From Taeniopygia guttata (Eukaryota; Chordata; Aves; Passeriformes; Estrildidae): 64,000 nucleotides of DNA. The notes under the pieces are model-generated. The model did no database searches. It worked only from the letters and a program-made list of their open reading frames with translations, and was not told where the DNA came from. The translations under genes and the position numbers were made by a program. The stretch is from positions 11,900,001-11,964,000 of the forward strand of contig NC_133027.1 of NCBI RefSeq assembly GCF_048771995.1, in the 5' to 3' direction. Shown one piece after another: positions 52,356 to 64,000 of the stretch; position 1 is the stretch's first letter; each line of letters opens with the position of its first letter.

Positions 52356-55300
52356 ATGTCGCGACACAGGCGGGTCCCGCGGCGGCAGCCCGGCGGGGCT
52401 GCGGAGGACGGGGCTGCCGCCGCCGCGGTGCGCGCCCGGGCCGAGCCCCTCAGAGAAGCCGGCGTGGACGAGGAGGTGGAAATGGCGGTGCAGCTGGCCC
52501 TGGAGCGGTTCCAGAGCGGGGACGAGGCGGGTGCGCGGCACGGCCCGGCCCGGGGGCAGCCTGCGGGGAGGGCGCTGGCGGCGGTCACGGAGGGGATCCT
52601 GCCCCTCTGCCCGGCCCCGGTGAGGCACAGCTGGGGTGCTGTGTCCAGCTCTGGGCTTCCCAGCACGGAGACGGGGAGCTAATAGAGCGGGTCCAGCAGA
52701 GACCACTGAGACGAGAGGTCTGGAGCATCTCTTATCAGGAAAGGTGTGGGGGTTGGTCCTGTTTAGCCCAGAGGAGACTGAGAGGGGATCTCACTACTGC
52801 ATATGAATATCTCCAAGATGAGTCCCAGGAAGGTGGTGCAGCCAGTTTGGTGACAGGACAAGGAGCAATGGCCATAAATTAAAACAGAAGAAGTTCCACC
52901 TGAACATGAGGGAGAACTTCTTTCCTTTGAGAGTGGCAGAGCACTGAAACTGCTGCCCAGGGAAAGCGTTGAATTTCCCTCTCTGGAGACATCCCAAACC
53001 CTAGATGTGTTCCTCTGTCACCTGCTCCAGGTGACCCTGCAGGGGGGTTGCACTGGGTGGTCTCCCTTCCAGTCCTAACAATTCTGTGGTTCTGTAACAT
53101 TGAGATGTCAAGATTACTGCCTGTTGCATTGTTACTGTCTTTTCATTATTATTTATCATTCTAGAGATGGAATTTCCTTCTAGTTTCACTAGTACTGAAA
53201 GAGCATTTGTTCACCGGCTCTGTCAGTCTCTTGGACTGGTGTCTAAAAGCAAAGGGTGAGTCAGGGTACAATTTTCAGTTCTTTGGTGCAGACGGATAGA
53301 ATTTCAAGACTAATGATAACTTGATTGATGTTTTCAACATACTCAACTGTGTTGCAAGGAATAGTATTAGAGAAAAAAGTGTAAAAGTAGCTACAGAAAT
53401 GAGCATATTTGTTCATTGCTGTATGCATGCTTGGAAAAGCTTGTGACATGCATTTTGGGACAGCTTGATTTTATACTTTGTGGATTTAATGGCTCCATTA
53501 AAAAAGCTTCTCACTGTGATTTCTGTTTTTTTTTTTTTCCAAAGAATTTGCATAGCGTCTCATACCCTGACAGATAAAAGTTAACCTAGAGTAGGTTCCT
53601 TTTTACTAAAATAACTTTTCTCTCCCCCCTGACAGAAAAGGAGCCAATCGATACCTGACTGTAAGGAAGAAGGATGTGTCAGAGGCACACGTAGTCATGA
53701 CTTGTGACTTGGCTCTCCGTACGAAACACGCCGTTCGGAGTCTAATTCAGCGCTTTCCCGTCACAAATAAGGAACGCAAGGAGCTCCTGCCAAGGACAGA
53801 GCGAGGAAGTGTCTGTGCTGTTGCATCCGGTACGTTCAGCATGTGTTCTGATTTGGACTTGCCCATCAACACCACTTGAAACCATGACAAAACAAACCTC
53901 TTTCTGCTCTGTCCCCTCTGGTGTCCTAACAGACACTTTCAAACAAATGCATTAATTTTCCGTACTTTTAAGGTCTTTTATAACTGGTGCTGTGAGGAAC
54001 TTGGGAAGTCATATTATGCACATTGAGTTGTCCACCTTGTGTTGTGTTAATTTAGAATCTTTGAGCCAGTTCCAGCCAAATCTTTTTGGAAGTACATTTT
54101 GAAGTGTGGCTTCACACAAGTACTATGAGGTGGGGTTGAAGAGTCAGTGTTCTTGTGATGCCATAAGAATGCCTATATGAGAAAATGCGGTTGTCTGTTC
54201 TGCTTATAGAAATTAATGTCCTTGATAAATCAATAATTTTAGTTTTTATTTCTTCATCTCTACAAAATAGATTTGGTCCTTAAGAGACTACTGTCCAGAC
54301 TTGTTGATTTCTCGAATATGGAAGAGTTCACTGAAAGACAAACTTCTGTCAAAATGTTGGTTTTTTTTTTTTTTAAGCAAGGTTTTCATCTAGATTATTG
54401 CTTTAGCAGCTACAAGTGGAAGAGTTGCACTGTGTTTTTGTGTGCAGAGATGGGTGTAGTGAACAGAAAACATTTGTACCAGTATGCCTTGTTTAATTGC
54501 ATGTTTCTGATATGTGGTGTCTGTTCTTGAAGTGCTTTCTTTGCTGTTATTTTCAATTGTTCTAGTTGTTTAATAGGATTGTTATATGAACAGAGGGAAG
54601 CTGTAATAAAAGTACTGAAATGCAATGTCTTAGGAATGTAAGGGATAAGTTAATGAACAGTCTAATATTTGCCTTTCTCTGCATCTCAAGAATGTATTTT
54701 TAGTTCTCCTGATCTGTTAGTCTGTTTGTCTTGGTACAACAGAGCTTGAAATTTAGTATATGAATCTGTTAATGGCATTAAATATGTATAAATGAGTATA
54801 CAGTGAGCTTTTCATTCTGCCAGAAAATAGTTCTCAAGGAATTATAGAGTGGTACTTGCAATGATGGATGTGAAGTGGCTCCCTCAGAAGATGTGCCCGT
54901 TTTTTGGCTGCTCATGCACCGCTTTCTAACACATCGCACTGCTGTGTGGGGGCCAGGGCTCTTGATACAGCATGCTTGCATTGGTATGATTTCAGGCAAA
55001 CGTGTGGAATAGCTTAAAGGTTTAACTCTGTCAGTGTGTATTTCTAGGGGGAACTGCAGGTGTGAAATGTGGGCGCAGATACAAACGCCACCAAAATACA
55101 CCAGGCTGGTATTCTCTGGTTTAGTTTGTTTCTCCTTTTGCTCTTTGTAGGCTTTTTTGACATGGAGCAATGCTGTGGAAGAGTCTGGTTTTCTTCAAAA
55201 TACCCATGAAAGTAATAAGTGTTTTGAAAAATATCTATTCCAAGCACTGCAGGACATGCTATAAAAATGACGTCTAAATGTGTGATGGGTTTGTCACTTT

Positions 55301-58300
55301 ACCGACAGGGATGCATAAAAAGTCAGCAATGTTAATTTTTAAGTACAGTTTTTGAGCAGTGTTTTTGTGACCTTCCTCTGTGTCTGCATAAATAAACTTT
55401 TAACTTGTCTTTGCAGAAAACAAAGAAGTAAACAAGACAAGTGGTCGACTTAATGATGGTATCCCCCAGGTCCCAGTGAAAAGAGGGGAATCAGAGTTTG
55501 ATTCCTTCAGGCAGTCACTACCAGTTCTTGAAAAACAGGAAGAAATTGTCCAAATCATAAGGGACAATAAAATTGTTTTAGTTATAGGAGAGTCTGGATC
55601 AGGAAAAACGACACAGGTATGTTGCTTCAATGAAATAAAAACTATAACAGTATTTATTCTAAACTAATGCCAATTGTGTAACATTTGTGATATGGGATAC
55701 TTTTATGCTATTTTAAGGCTTTCCTTTTCCTGTGTGATTGAAAATGTTGTTCCAATTCATTTTCTTGCTTTTGAAACACTAGGCCTCTAGATAGGTACTA
55801 GAAGCATAAATGATTCCTCACAATTTTCTGGTAGATACCATTTTTTCATTAAAATAATACAAAATATTGAAGGGAAAATAGCTGTGATGTTTGTATATCC
55901 CTTTTTCTTCTAAGGCTAGTTCTGTTCTTAGTATCCAGAGTAATCTATTTTTTGTGTTAAAATGAGAGATTATCTACAGGGCTTTTTTTTCTTTTTTTTT
56001 TTTTTTTGGATTTCTCTGAAGCAGGAGGGAGGCACTGTAAGTTTTTTTTAAAAAAAACCTAAATAGGTTATACTTAGGAATTTATTTTCTGCTGATTCAG
56101 ATTGGCTTGCTGTGATAATTGTAATGAAAAGTCTTTTGCAATGTGCAATATTGATATGCAGTTAATGGTTTCCCTGTGCTAACAAAGCTGTGACTTTCTC
56201 AAAAAGCAAATTTGAACCACTTCTTTACAGATCCCTCAATTTATCCTTGATGACTGCTACAAGAATGGAACTCCCTGTCGTGTGTTTTGTACTCAGCCAA
56301 GACGTTTAGCAGCTGTTGCTGTGGCTGAAAGAGTGGCAGCAGAAAGAAGAGAGAAGATTGGCCAGACAATTGGTTACCAGATCCGGTTAGAAAGCAGGTA
56401 CTAATGGTATTTCTAAGTGTCGGTTGATCTTGTGTTGGTCTCGTGAATCTTGTGTACATTGAAACTGCAGTATGTTTGGGTTGCAGCCTCACAGGTGGGA
56501 TATGTTACTGCAGGTAAGGAATACGTAAGAGTGAAAAGGATGGCTTACTTCCTGTGTTTTGCAGTTTCATGTAGAAGGTTGTCTTACAGAATCTCAGGTA
56601 TTTTCTGTTGATTTCTTCTGCGGCGTGTATGCATGGAAATCCTTGTCTGATTTTCAGATCAAGTCTACACTTTCTTCTTCCCCCCCCCCCTCTGCTTTTA
56701 ACATGTGCGGATCCAAAAGGTCTGCAAGCTTTGAAGGTAGGTGTGAAAACCAGCATGCTGTAACAAATGTTATGTAGTGAGAGTTGATAGGAGCCATAAA
56801 AGGGAAAACAAAAAAATTGGAATGCGACTGATGAAGCTGAGCATTATTTACCAGTCTAGTCTGGACTAAATTTACTCTTCTTCAGCTTCTGTGTTTATAA
56901 CATGAAGTGATGTAAAAGTAGAGATTTCAGTATCACTTGATGAATTTGTCTCTAAGCAGAGCATGAATGGATTGTTTGGGGTTTTTACATCTTTGCACCG
57001 TGTAGTGAAGTGACATTTCAGGGAAGGGCCAGCAGTTGAGATATGAGTGACCAGAAGATGGCTAAAGGTTGTGCTGCCTGTGTGAACAAAGATAACACAT
57101 AGCTGATGAAAATGAATGCACTTGAACAACGAAGCCACAATAAGAATTCAAATGTGTGCATGAAAGCTCACAAGGATATTGAGAGATTAGAAGAGCTAGT
57201 GAAGATGTGTCACAAATAAGCTGGATGATTAATATATGGAAGTACTATGCTGGCAGAAGAAGAGCAGAGTCAGGTGAAAATGGTAGAATTACTGGAAGCA
57301 GCGCAGAAAATCCAGCTTGAGAAAAATCAATACAATTACTCCAGAGAAACACTGAAAGGGGGCGATAACAATATTTTGAGCCGTGGACAAAAAAAATTTT
57401 GAGTGGATATGTTTAGAGGTGTTTATAGTAACACAGAAATATAATTTTTAAGGTTTTCTTAACTGTCTTCCAGAGAAAAGCTGTAGAGTACAGTACAGAG
57501 GAACTTTTCAGCTCTTTTAGGATGGCAGTACCAGAGAGAGTAGTGACAATTTCTGTTTTTATTGGGACAGCTAACTGTGCCCCAGGTATAGAATTGTAAA
57601 AGTTCAGTATTTTCACCTCCTGAAAAACCAGAGGATCACGCAGATGACTTTGTGATTTAGTCAGCTGTAATGAATTGTGTCTTCAAGGCAAGGCTTTGGC
57701 AGCTGTGGGGAGGCTTCTGTGAGGAGGTGCCAGAAGCCTCTTCTGTGTGTGACAGAGCCGGTGCCAGCCAAGACAGACCTGCCTCTGGCCAAGGCTGAGC
57801 CCATCTGTGGTGGTGGTAGTGCCTCTGGGACAGTGGGGAATGGGGGAGGAAAACCTGCACAACAGAGGCAGCAGTTCAAGAAGAGCAGTGAAAGCATGTG
57901 AGAGAAGCAGATCTGCACACAGGAAGGTCAGTGCAGGAGGGGAGGAGATTCTCCAGGTGCCAGAGCAGCCCATGGTGCAGCCCATGGTGAGGCAGCTGTG
58001 GCCCAGCAGGCCGTGGAGGTCCGTGGTGCAGCAGGGATCCTCCTGTGAAGGATTCTGTGTTGGAGCAGGTGGATGCTTGAAGGAGGCTGTGATCCTCTGG
58101 GAAGTCTCTGCTGAAACAGGCTCCTGGCAGAACCTGTGGCCCTGGGGAGGGAGCCACACAGAAGCAGGTTTGCTGTCAGGATTGTGACCCTGTGCGGTCC
58201 CACACTGGAGCAAGCTGTTCCTGAAGCACTGCACCCTGTGGAAAGGGACCTGTGCTGCAGCAGTTCCTGGAGAACTGCAGCCCATGGGAAGGACCCATAT

Positions 58301-61300
58301 TGGAGAAGCTCGTGGAGGACCCATGTTCCTGTGGGAGAGACCCACGTTCTCCTTGTCTTTCTCTGGAGCCTGGGAGTCTTTTTGTTGTGTTTCCTCTCCC
58401 CTGCCCATGGAGAGGACAGATAGAGTGGCTTGCGTAGGCACCTGGCGTCCAGACAGGCTCATCCTACCACGTGTAGACAAATACAAAGGCTATATCCAAG
58501 CACAGGCTGAGGAATTGGAACCTAGTTTTCCACATGGAATTTTCTAGTAAATTGAATGACATGCAGAGTTTCTTCACAGTTCTCTTTTCCTTCTTATTTA
58601 TTAAAAATTGAATCTTATTCTTTCAATTAATCCATTGTCCAGAGTTTTGGGGCGCAAGCACTACAAATTGTTAGGAAATGTCTGTGAAAAGGCATAGTTT
58701 AAAAACAAGTGGTGTGCATGAATCTTTTGAGGAGAGAACTGTAATTTCTCTTCTGGTCAGCAGCTGCTTTAATTTTTGATCCATGGAAAGCTTTAAATGG
58801 TGCAACCCCCTAAGTTGTCTCTGTGATGTGATCCATAGGGTTTCTCCAAAGACACTGGTAACATTCTGCACTAATGACATGCTTCTTGGCACGCTGATGG
58901 CAGGAGACAGCACCCTCTCCACTGTGACCCATGTTATTGTGGTGAGCATCCTGTGGTCTTTCATGTGGGGTGGAGCAATATGTATTGCTTTGGAAAATGA
59001 GGTCCTCATTTGTTTTATTTAAATTTGCTGAGCACTTTAGGTGTTTTTGTTTGGTAGAATCTGAATCAACTTTAAAGACTTTCTGAGTCCTCAGAGTAGA
59101 ATGCATGTCTTGTGCAGTTTGGTGTTTTTCTGTGTGTTTGTGTTTTTCCTGTAAAAATGTCTTATTTTCATGCCAATGATTAAGTGTGGAATCAGGAGGA
59201 GTGGAGAAGGACAGAAGTGTAAATTTTTCTGAACTTCCGTGGTCAGGAGAAAATCCTTAGGGAGGCTTACATTGATGTGGTTCAATGTGATTGTGTCAGA
59301 ATTTCTCTTACCATTTGTTTTAGCAATACAGGTTTTCAGTCCATTTGTTTGCCCAGAGTTTTCAAGATAATGTGGAGTCTAATTGCTAGCAAATTATTCA
59401 GATTGTTAATTTGTGATTATGTCAATATTCCTATTGTGGAATTGAATAAGGGGAACTGGAATGTTTTTGGCAAGATTTAAGTACTGAAGATTAAAAGGTA
59501 AGTTTAGGTGCCTGCCTGTTTATCAAAGTTTAAAAAGCATGAGAATGATCTATACATTCTTGATGTCAGCCTACAAACTTTGTATTTTGAGTCCTTGTTT
59601 CCTTCATTCATAATATAGATCAAAACAGAAGAATGAAAAAGATGATTAATCAGTTATGTGCCTTAACTTACAGGCTTTGTGTGTGACTTGTCTAAGCAAT
59701 TTGCCTGTTTTTCTGATTATGTGGTGTCATACATTTCTTTAAATGCTTATCAATGGTGAAGTGAGAATTTATTAAAACAAAATTTGTAGTTTGTGGTGTT
59801 TTCTTGAAATTTGGCCTCAAATACACAATCAGAGAGGTTTCAGATATTCACTTTAGCCTCTGAAGTTAAAGTGTTTATGGCTTCAGCATTGCAACGCACT
59901 CAGCGCTGATAAAAACTTTTTGATGTGTTTTAGTTTCTTTATGGATAGTTTTTTAAAAAAACCCTATTAGTTAAACTAGACTCACACATTTTAAGGCCTC
60001 TGTAATGTGCCACCAAAACATGTATTTTTTTTTTAGAGAAGTTTGTTTTTGTCAGAAGTTGTGATCCTGAATCTGTGATGGTTTTTCATCTTTTTTTCCC
60101 CCTTTTGTTACAGGATGAAGTACATGAGAGGGATAGGTTCAGCGACTTCTTGCTAATAAAACTGAGAGATGTGCTGCAAAACCAGAATAATTTAAAACTA
60201 ATTCTCTCTAGTGCTGCTCTAGATGCAAATCTCTTCATTAGGTATTTTGGAAGCTGCCCAGTAATACATAGTAAGTCTTGATTTTAAGTCTGAGTATACC
60301 TGCCTTGAGACTCACAGATCTTACTAAACTGTAGCAAATTATTCTGAGTAAAGGCACATGATTAATACACTGAGAATTACAGGAATCCTTGTTCCTTCTG
60401 TATGCAGGTTTCTTGTTTCTTGACTATTTGCACCTCATTCAGAGTGAGGTGTTTTAGTCACTGGGAGTTCTGTAAATGCAGATACATCCTGCCCCCCTCC
60501 ACTCTTAATTGAAGAAGTAGGAAGAGGTTATTGAAGTTCTGTCTTCATGCTGATACAGGACTTAGAAGCTACATGAGTGTGATATGTATCAATGCATTCC
60601 AGTAGGATCTTACTCTTCAGGCTTTGTGAAGGTTGTTACTGGTTACTGGACAGATAACTGTACCAGTTCAGTTCAGAAATACAGGCTTAGACAGATTTGG
60701 TTTCACATGAAAAAAGGATTACATGATTCTCTGATTTAAAGAAAATTAGTAGTTGTTCATCTAGGTAAATATTCAGAAAAGACATCCAGTTTCGCTTATT
60801 TTGTGTTCAGACTCAGTTACCTGCAGTTAGACTACATTCAAATGCAAAGAAAAGTTACCATTTTTTGCTGGTTTAATTTCATTTGACTGATCTTTAGTAA
60901 AGGCAAAATGTAAATGTGTGGGAGGGAGGTGGGGGGTTTTTGTGGGTTTGCAGTTTTTGCCCCACCCTCCTGGCTTGCAGGTTTTCTGCATGGGTGACCT
61001 CCTCTGGCACCTTGCAATCCTCTTACTTTTTCAACAGTAATGTCCAACTTTAATGTGTTTTGAAAAGTATCTTTCAAGAGAAATGCTTTATTTGACAATC
61101 AGGTAGACTCTCTGCATGTCAGCCTTTTAAAAAAAATCTCAACGGTTTTAGGAAATGGGATTGCTTACTGGTTTATTTTAGCAAATGTTTGTGAGGAGGA
61201 ACCCTTTTTTTCCTTTCTTTTTTTGCAGATGGAAGTGCTTAGTTCTCTGTTTTGAATTTCTGCCCAGTTGAATAAGGTTTGCAGCTTGTTGGAGACAGGA

Positions 61301-63752
61301 ATCTGGAAATTACACGTGATTTCATGTTCTCTGAATTTTTTTTGCAAGGGAGTGCCTCAGTTGTGATTGTTGTATGACTTTCCAGTTTACTCTTTTTGCA
61401 GCTTCCTGTTCTTTCAGATTGGTCAATTTGTGTTGGAAAATCTGATGGCAATCTCTCCCAATCTCTCCAGTTTACCACAGTGTTTGTGCTGGTTATGTAA
61501 CAGGCCAATAGCAATTTAAAAGATGTTTTTTTCCCTTTTTGTTAATTTAAGAATTAAAAGAAGCGGCTTTGTCTGTTAATGTGATATACAAGGTTTGAGT
61601 CTCCTTCAGCAATATGGCTGACAAAATCCTGACCACAGAAAACCACATTTTGTAGCTGTGGAGCGCTGTAGTACACAGAGTTTGTGATCAGTGTTGGAAG
61701 GCTTCCTCTGTCACAGCTTCTAAAAGTATGTGAATTGTGGATTGTTCTTTCTGAAGGAAAATCCTGAGTGTTCCTGAGTCAGGTTAAGGAACAAGAAATC
61801 AAAATGTAGAGATTTTAATCTTCATGCAAAAAGCATCCTGTAATGTCCACAGAGAATGTCTGGAAAATAGTCATGTTGAAAAAGAAATCAGGATAAATTA
61901 CCAGAAGGTAAAGGCCACTGGGATGTCTCATCTGTCAAGAAGTATTCAGTAAAAAAAGCTCAGCTTTGCTGAATTAGTTGAGGATATGGAGATAAGGCTG
62001 CCTTCTTACATGTTTCTCATGAAAAGAAAGTAGTTCAGTATAAAGATGTACTGTCTCTGTGTGGAACCTTGCAAAAAGCTGTATTAATTGCTTATTAATT
62101 AATTACATTTTTAATCCAGATGGCAGACTTACATGGCAGGTTCTTGTTTGTAACCCTAAACAAACACGGCTGTTTTCTTTTTCTCATTTAAAAAAATTGT
62201 AGTTAATAACTGTCAATCTTATGAACATCTCCTGCTATAACACTTCATAAAATTGAAGAGGTTGAGGAGAAACAAGGTGGCATTTGACTTTGGAAATATT
62301 TTGTTTTGTACAGTTTTGAGAAAAATAAACTCCAGTGAAGGTAGTTTTTTAAAAGAATTAATTCTGTAAGTGAAGCTAGTGAATATAGAATCTTTTATGG
62401 ATTTTTTCTATTTTAGTCCAAGGGAGACCTTTTCAAGTTAAAGAGATGTTTCTGGAGGACATTTTACGAAGCACTGGGTATGCAAACAAAGAGATGGTGA
62501 AGTACAAAGAAAAGAAGCAGCAAGGTCAGTGGATTTGTTAATTGTAAGGGTTGGCAGTAAGAATCATTGATTGAACAAACAGTTAACAGGATTATTTTCT
62601 GTTAAAATTCCAGAGTCAGGAGATTAAATGAGATGTGATTAGATGACAGCGTCTTTAAGCTCTCAATATTTACATTTTTGAAATAGTTTATGCAATTAAA
62701 GAAAAAAAATCACTTGGATTCAGTGGTTGCATTCTTTTTTCATTCAGTTGATAAATGTCATCTTTTTTCTAATTGTTATGCTGTAGAGCTATATATAACT
62801 GGGGGCTCTGCCCACATAAGTACTAAAGAAGCATAGGATGCTCTGTACCTTTGGGTGCAAATTAAAGTGCAGCTATTAAAGCAGGCATGATTTTGTACAT
62901 CTTGCACTAAATTCCCTTCAGTAACATTTTTCACTGCTTTCTTCAGGCATGGATGTATTTTTTTAAGTGTTAACACTCTTGAGCTAAACATCATTGGGTT
63001 TAAGTTGATTAAGTAGATACTGCTCAGAAGTTTTCTTGGCAACTGAAAGTAATGATCCCAGTGATTATTTAAAGAAAAATTTTTAAAAAATGCAAACCCC
63101 AAAGCTATAACATACAGTCCTAACTGGATATTGATCACAGTGCTCACCTCTGATCACTGGGGTCAGAAAAGTTCAGTTAGGACCCTGGTGTTTTCTAAGG
63201 TTTCTTCCACTTGTGTAGAAAAGTAAGTTGTTACATGCAGGGACTGTATCACTCGTCTTCAGAATTCCATTTGTGGAAAAAGATCTGGTCTGAGATTGTG
63301 TGGAAGGTGATTACTTAAGGAAGATACTTTGAATGCAGTAGTTTGGAATAACGGAGGTTTTGGGGGCTTAAACACCAAAGTGTTGGGTTTTACCTTGTTT
63401 TTATAGCCCTTGTTTGCAGTGGCGCCCTTTGGGTACCCTTAAATATGTCATTTATGTTGGACTGGTAGTAGCATTCTAGACTAAATAAAAGAGGTTGAAT
63501 AGGTAAAACTTGGTAAAACCTGCTGTAACTAACTTTTTTAGTAGAAAACAATGGATAAGAAATATGACTCTAAAACTTTCTTGGGGAATACTTTGCATTC
63601 TAGAAGAGAAACAGAAGAACACTCTTGCTGAGTGGTGTTCAGCTCTAGATAACACTAACAAAGGGACATCTCGGAGACAAAAATCAGTTCCAAGGACAAA
63701 TGAGGAGTACAAATGGTTGGATGATGGTGGTGACACAGTATTTAATCAACTG
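52356..63752 (+). CDS. YTHDC2: YTHDC2 RNA helicase, first nine exons
   Basis: Exons: 52356-52530, 53165-53255, 53636-53829, 55417-55616, 56231-56397, 58839-58941, 60114-60270, 62417-62524 and 63604-63752. All have GT/AG sites and consistent phases with no stop. The gene runs past the window end. YTHDC2 is a 3'-5' DEAH-type helicase that binds m6A RNA through its C-terminal YTH domain and drives meiotic entry with MEIOC. Visible here: start [15 protein letters not shown]3H domain in exons 2-3 ([20 protein letters not shown], then [15 protein letters not shown]); [16 protein letters not shown]; Walker [11 protein letters not shown] at the exon 4-5 join; [27 protein letters not shown] in exon 7; and [10 protein letters not shown]. 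The ankyrin inserts, second helicase lobe and YTH domain lie downstream. The start is chosen because it begins the family's N-terminus inside the CpG island. Confidence 0.96.
52627..53097 (+). mobile_element. CR1 LINE 3' fragment in YTHDC2 intron 1
   Basis: Reads in CR1 sense order: ctggggtgctgtgtccagc, gcgggtccagcagagacc, ggagactgagaggggatct, ttccacctgaacatgag, and finally the attctgtggttctgtaa tail. It begins about 97 bases after the exon 1 donor. Confidence 0.9.
57058..57402 (+). pseudogene. Possible decayed coiled-coil retrocopy in YTHDC2 intron 5
   Basis: One frame from ATG 57058 to TGA 57400 reads protein-like sequence with only a few stops: [13 protein letters not shown], then [20 protein letters not shown], with heptad-like spacing. 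There are no introns. The parent gene was not recognised, so chance is not excluded. Confidence 0.3.
57660..58545 (+). mobile_element. GC-rich interspersed repeat in YTHDC2 intron 5
   Basis: An abrupt GC-rich island inside an AT-rich intron. Phrases such as cctgaagcactgcaccctgtgg, gttcctggagaactgcagcc and tgggaaggacccatattgg recur about every 45-50 bases. The wording recalls the internal region of avian ERVL-type elements, but I cannot name it. Long ORFs on minus come from composition. Confidence 0.45.
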
Positions 63753-64000
63753 GTAAGTTTTTTCTTTTGTCGGAAGAGATGTTTATATTTGTGTTGTATT
63801 CTAGCCATTTAAAATCTGTTTTCTACAGTTCTGTTGAGTCTTTCAGGATATTAACGTATTTTAAAGATTACTTGATTAGGATGAACTGCTCTAGCTGAAG
63901 TGTGCTCTTCAGATAGGGTGGTTGCACACAGCTTTTCCTCAGATCAAATGGCTCGACTGCCATTGTGTTCGTACTTGCATATGACAAAATCAATGCATTA

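Noticed and set aside
57683..58486. 267-codon minus-strand ORF in YTHDC2 intron 5
   Set aside because: It is antisense to an interspersed GC-rich repeat, with no domain and no splice context.

Overview
The window looks like avian, most likely songbird, nuclear DNA. It has introns with GT/AG sites, CR1 LINE 3' ends (ATTCTGTGG-type tail), and a PAK3-like and a PIM1-like kinase gene; both kinase families are known to be expanded in zebra finch and relatives. It also holds young endogenous retroviruses (ERVs) that left 5-6 bp target duplications. No bacterial-style operons, tRNA, rRNA or CRISPR arrays were seen.

Layout. 1-8.3 kb: the last eight exons of an intact PAK3-like kinase (+), with one solo LTR and one CR1 copy in its introns. 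8.3-10.7 kb: no clear gene, apart from one orphan exon candidate. 10.7-19.0 kb: ERV-1 (-), with gag and a fused pro-pol carrying one stop, and no env. 19.0-21.5 kb: AT-rich microsatellites and a duplicated exon-like block. 21.5-23.1 kb: a broken HSF-type transcription factor gene (-), closest by eye to HSF5, with a frameshift and a lost start of the DNA-binding domain. 23.6-26.1 kb: tandem repeats and a solo LTR. 26.1-38.9 kb: a PIM1-like pseudogene (+) whose kinase exon is split by an ERV (outer element, +). The 3' LTR of that ERV is in turn split by ERV-2 (-), a coding-complete provirus with open gag, pro, pol and env. 39-42.3 kb: another solo LTR and unassigned DNA. 42.3-46.85 kb: ERV-3 (+), truncated and broken. 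46.85-52.1 kb: intergenic DNA with simple repeats. 52.36 kb to the window end: the first nine exons of YTHDC2 (+), all in frame, with a CpG-rich promoter.

The host content is one conserved gene (YTHDC2) next to a lineage-specific block of kinase and HSF-like genes, some alive and some dead, that has taken repeated retroviral insertions. ERV-1, -2 and -3 are related: betaretrovirus-like gag-pro-pol with lysine-tRNA-type primer sites where visible. The env genes of ERV-2 and ERV-3 have a CX6CC transmembrane subunit of the gamma/alpha type. The outer element is a separate, internally deleted, non-autonomous retrovirus. YTHDC2 lies on the Z chromosome in chicken as far as I recall, so a Z or W origin is possible; the density of young ERVs would fit W. 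The sequence alone cannot decide this.

Exon boundaries were worked out by hand from splice sites and reading-frame continuity. Family names rest on recognition by eye, not on a search.
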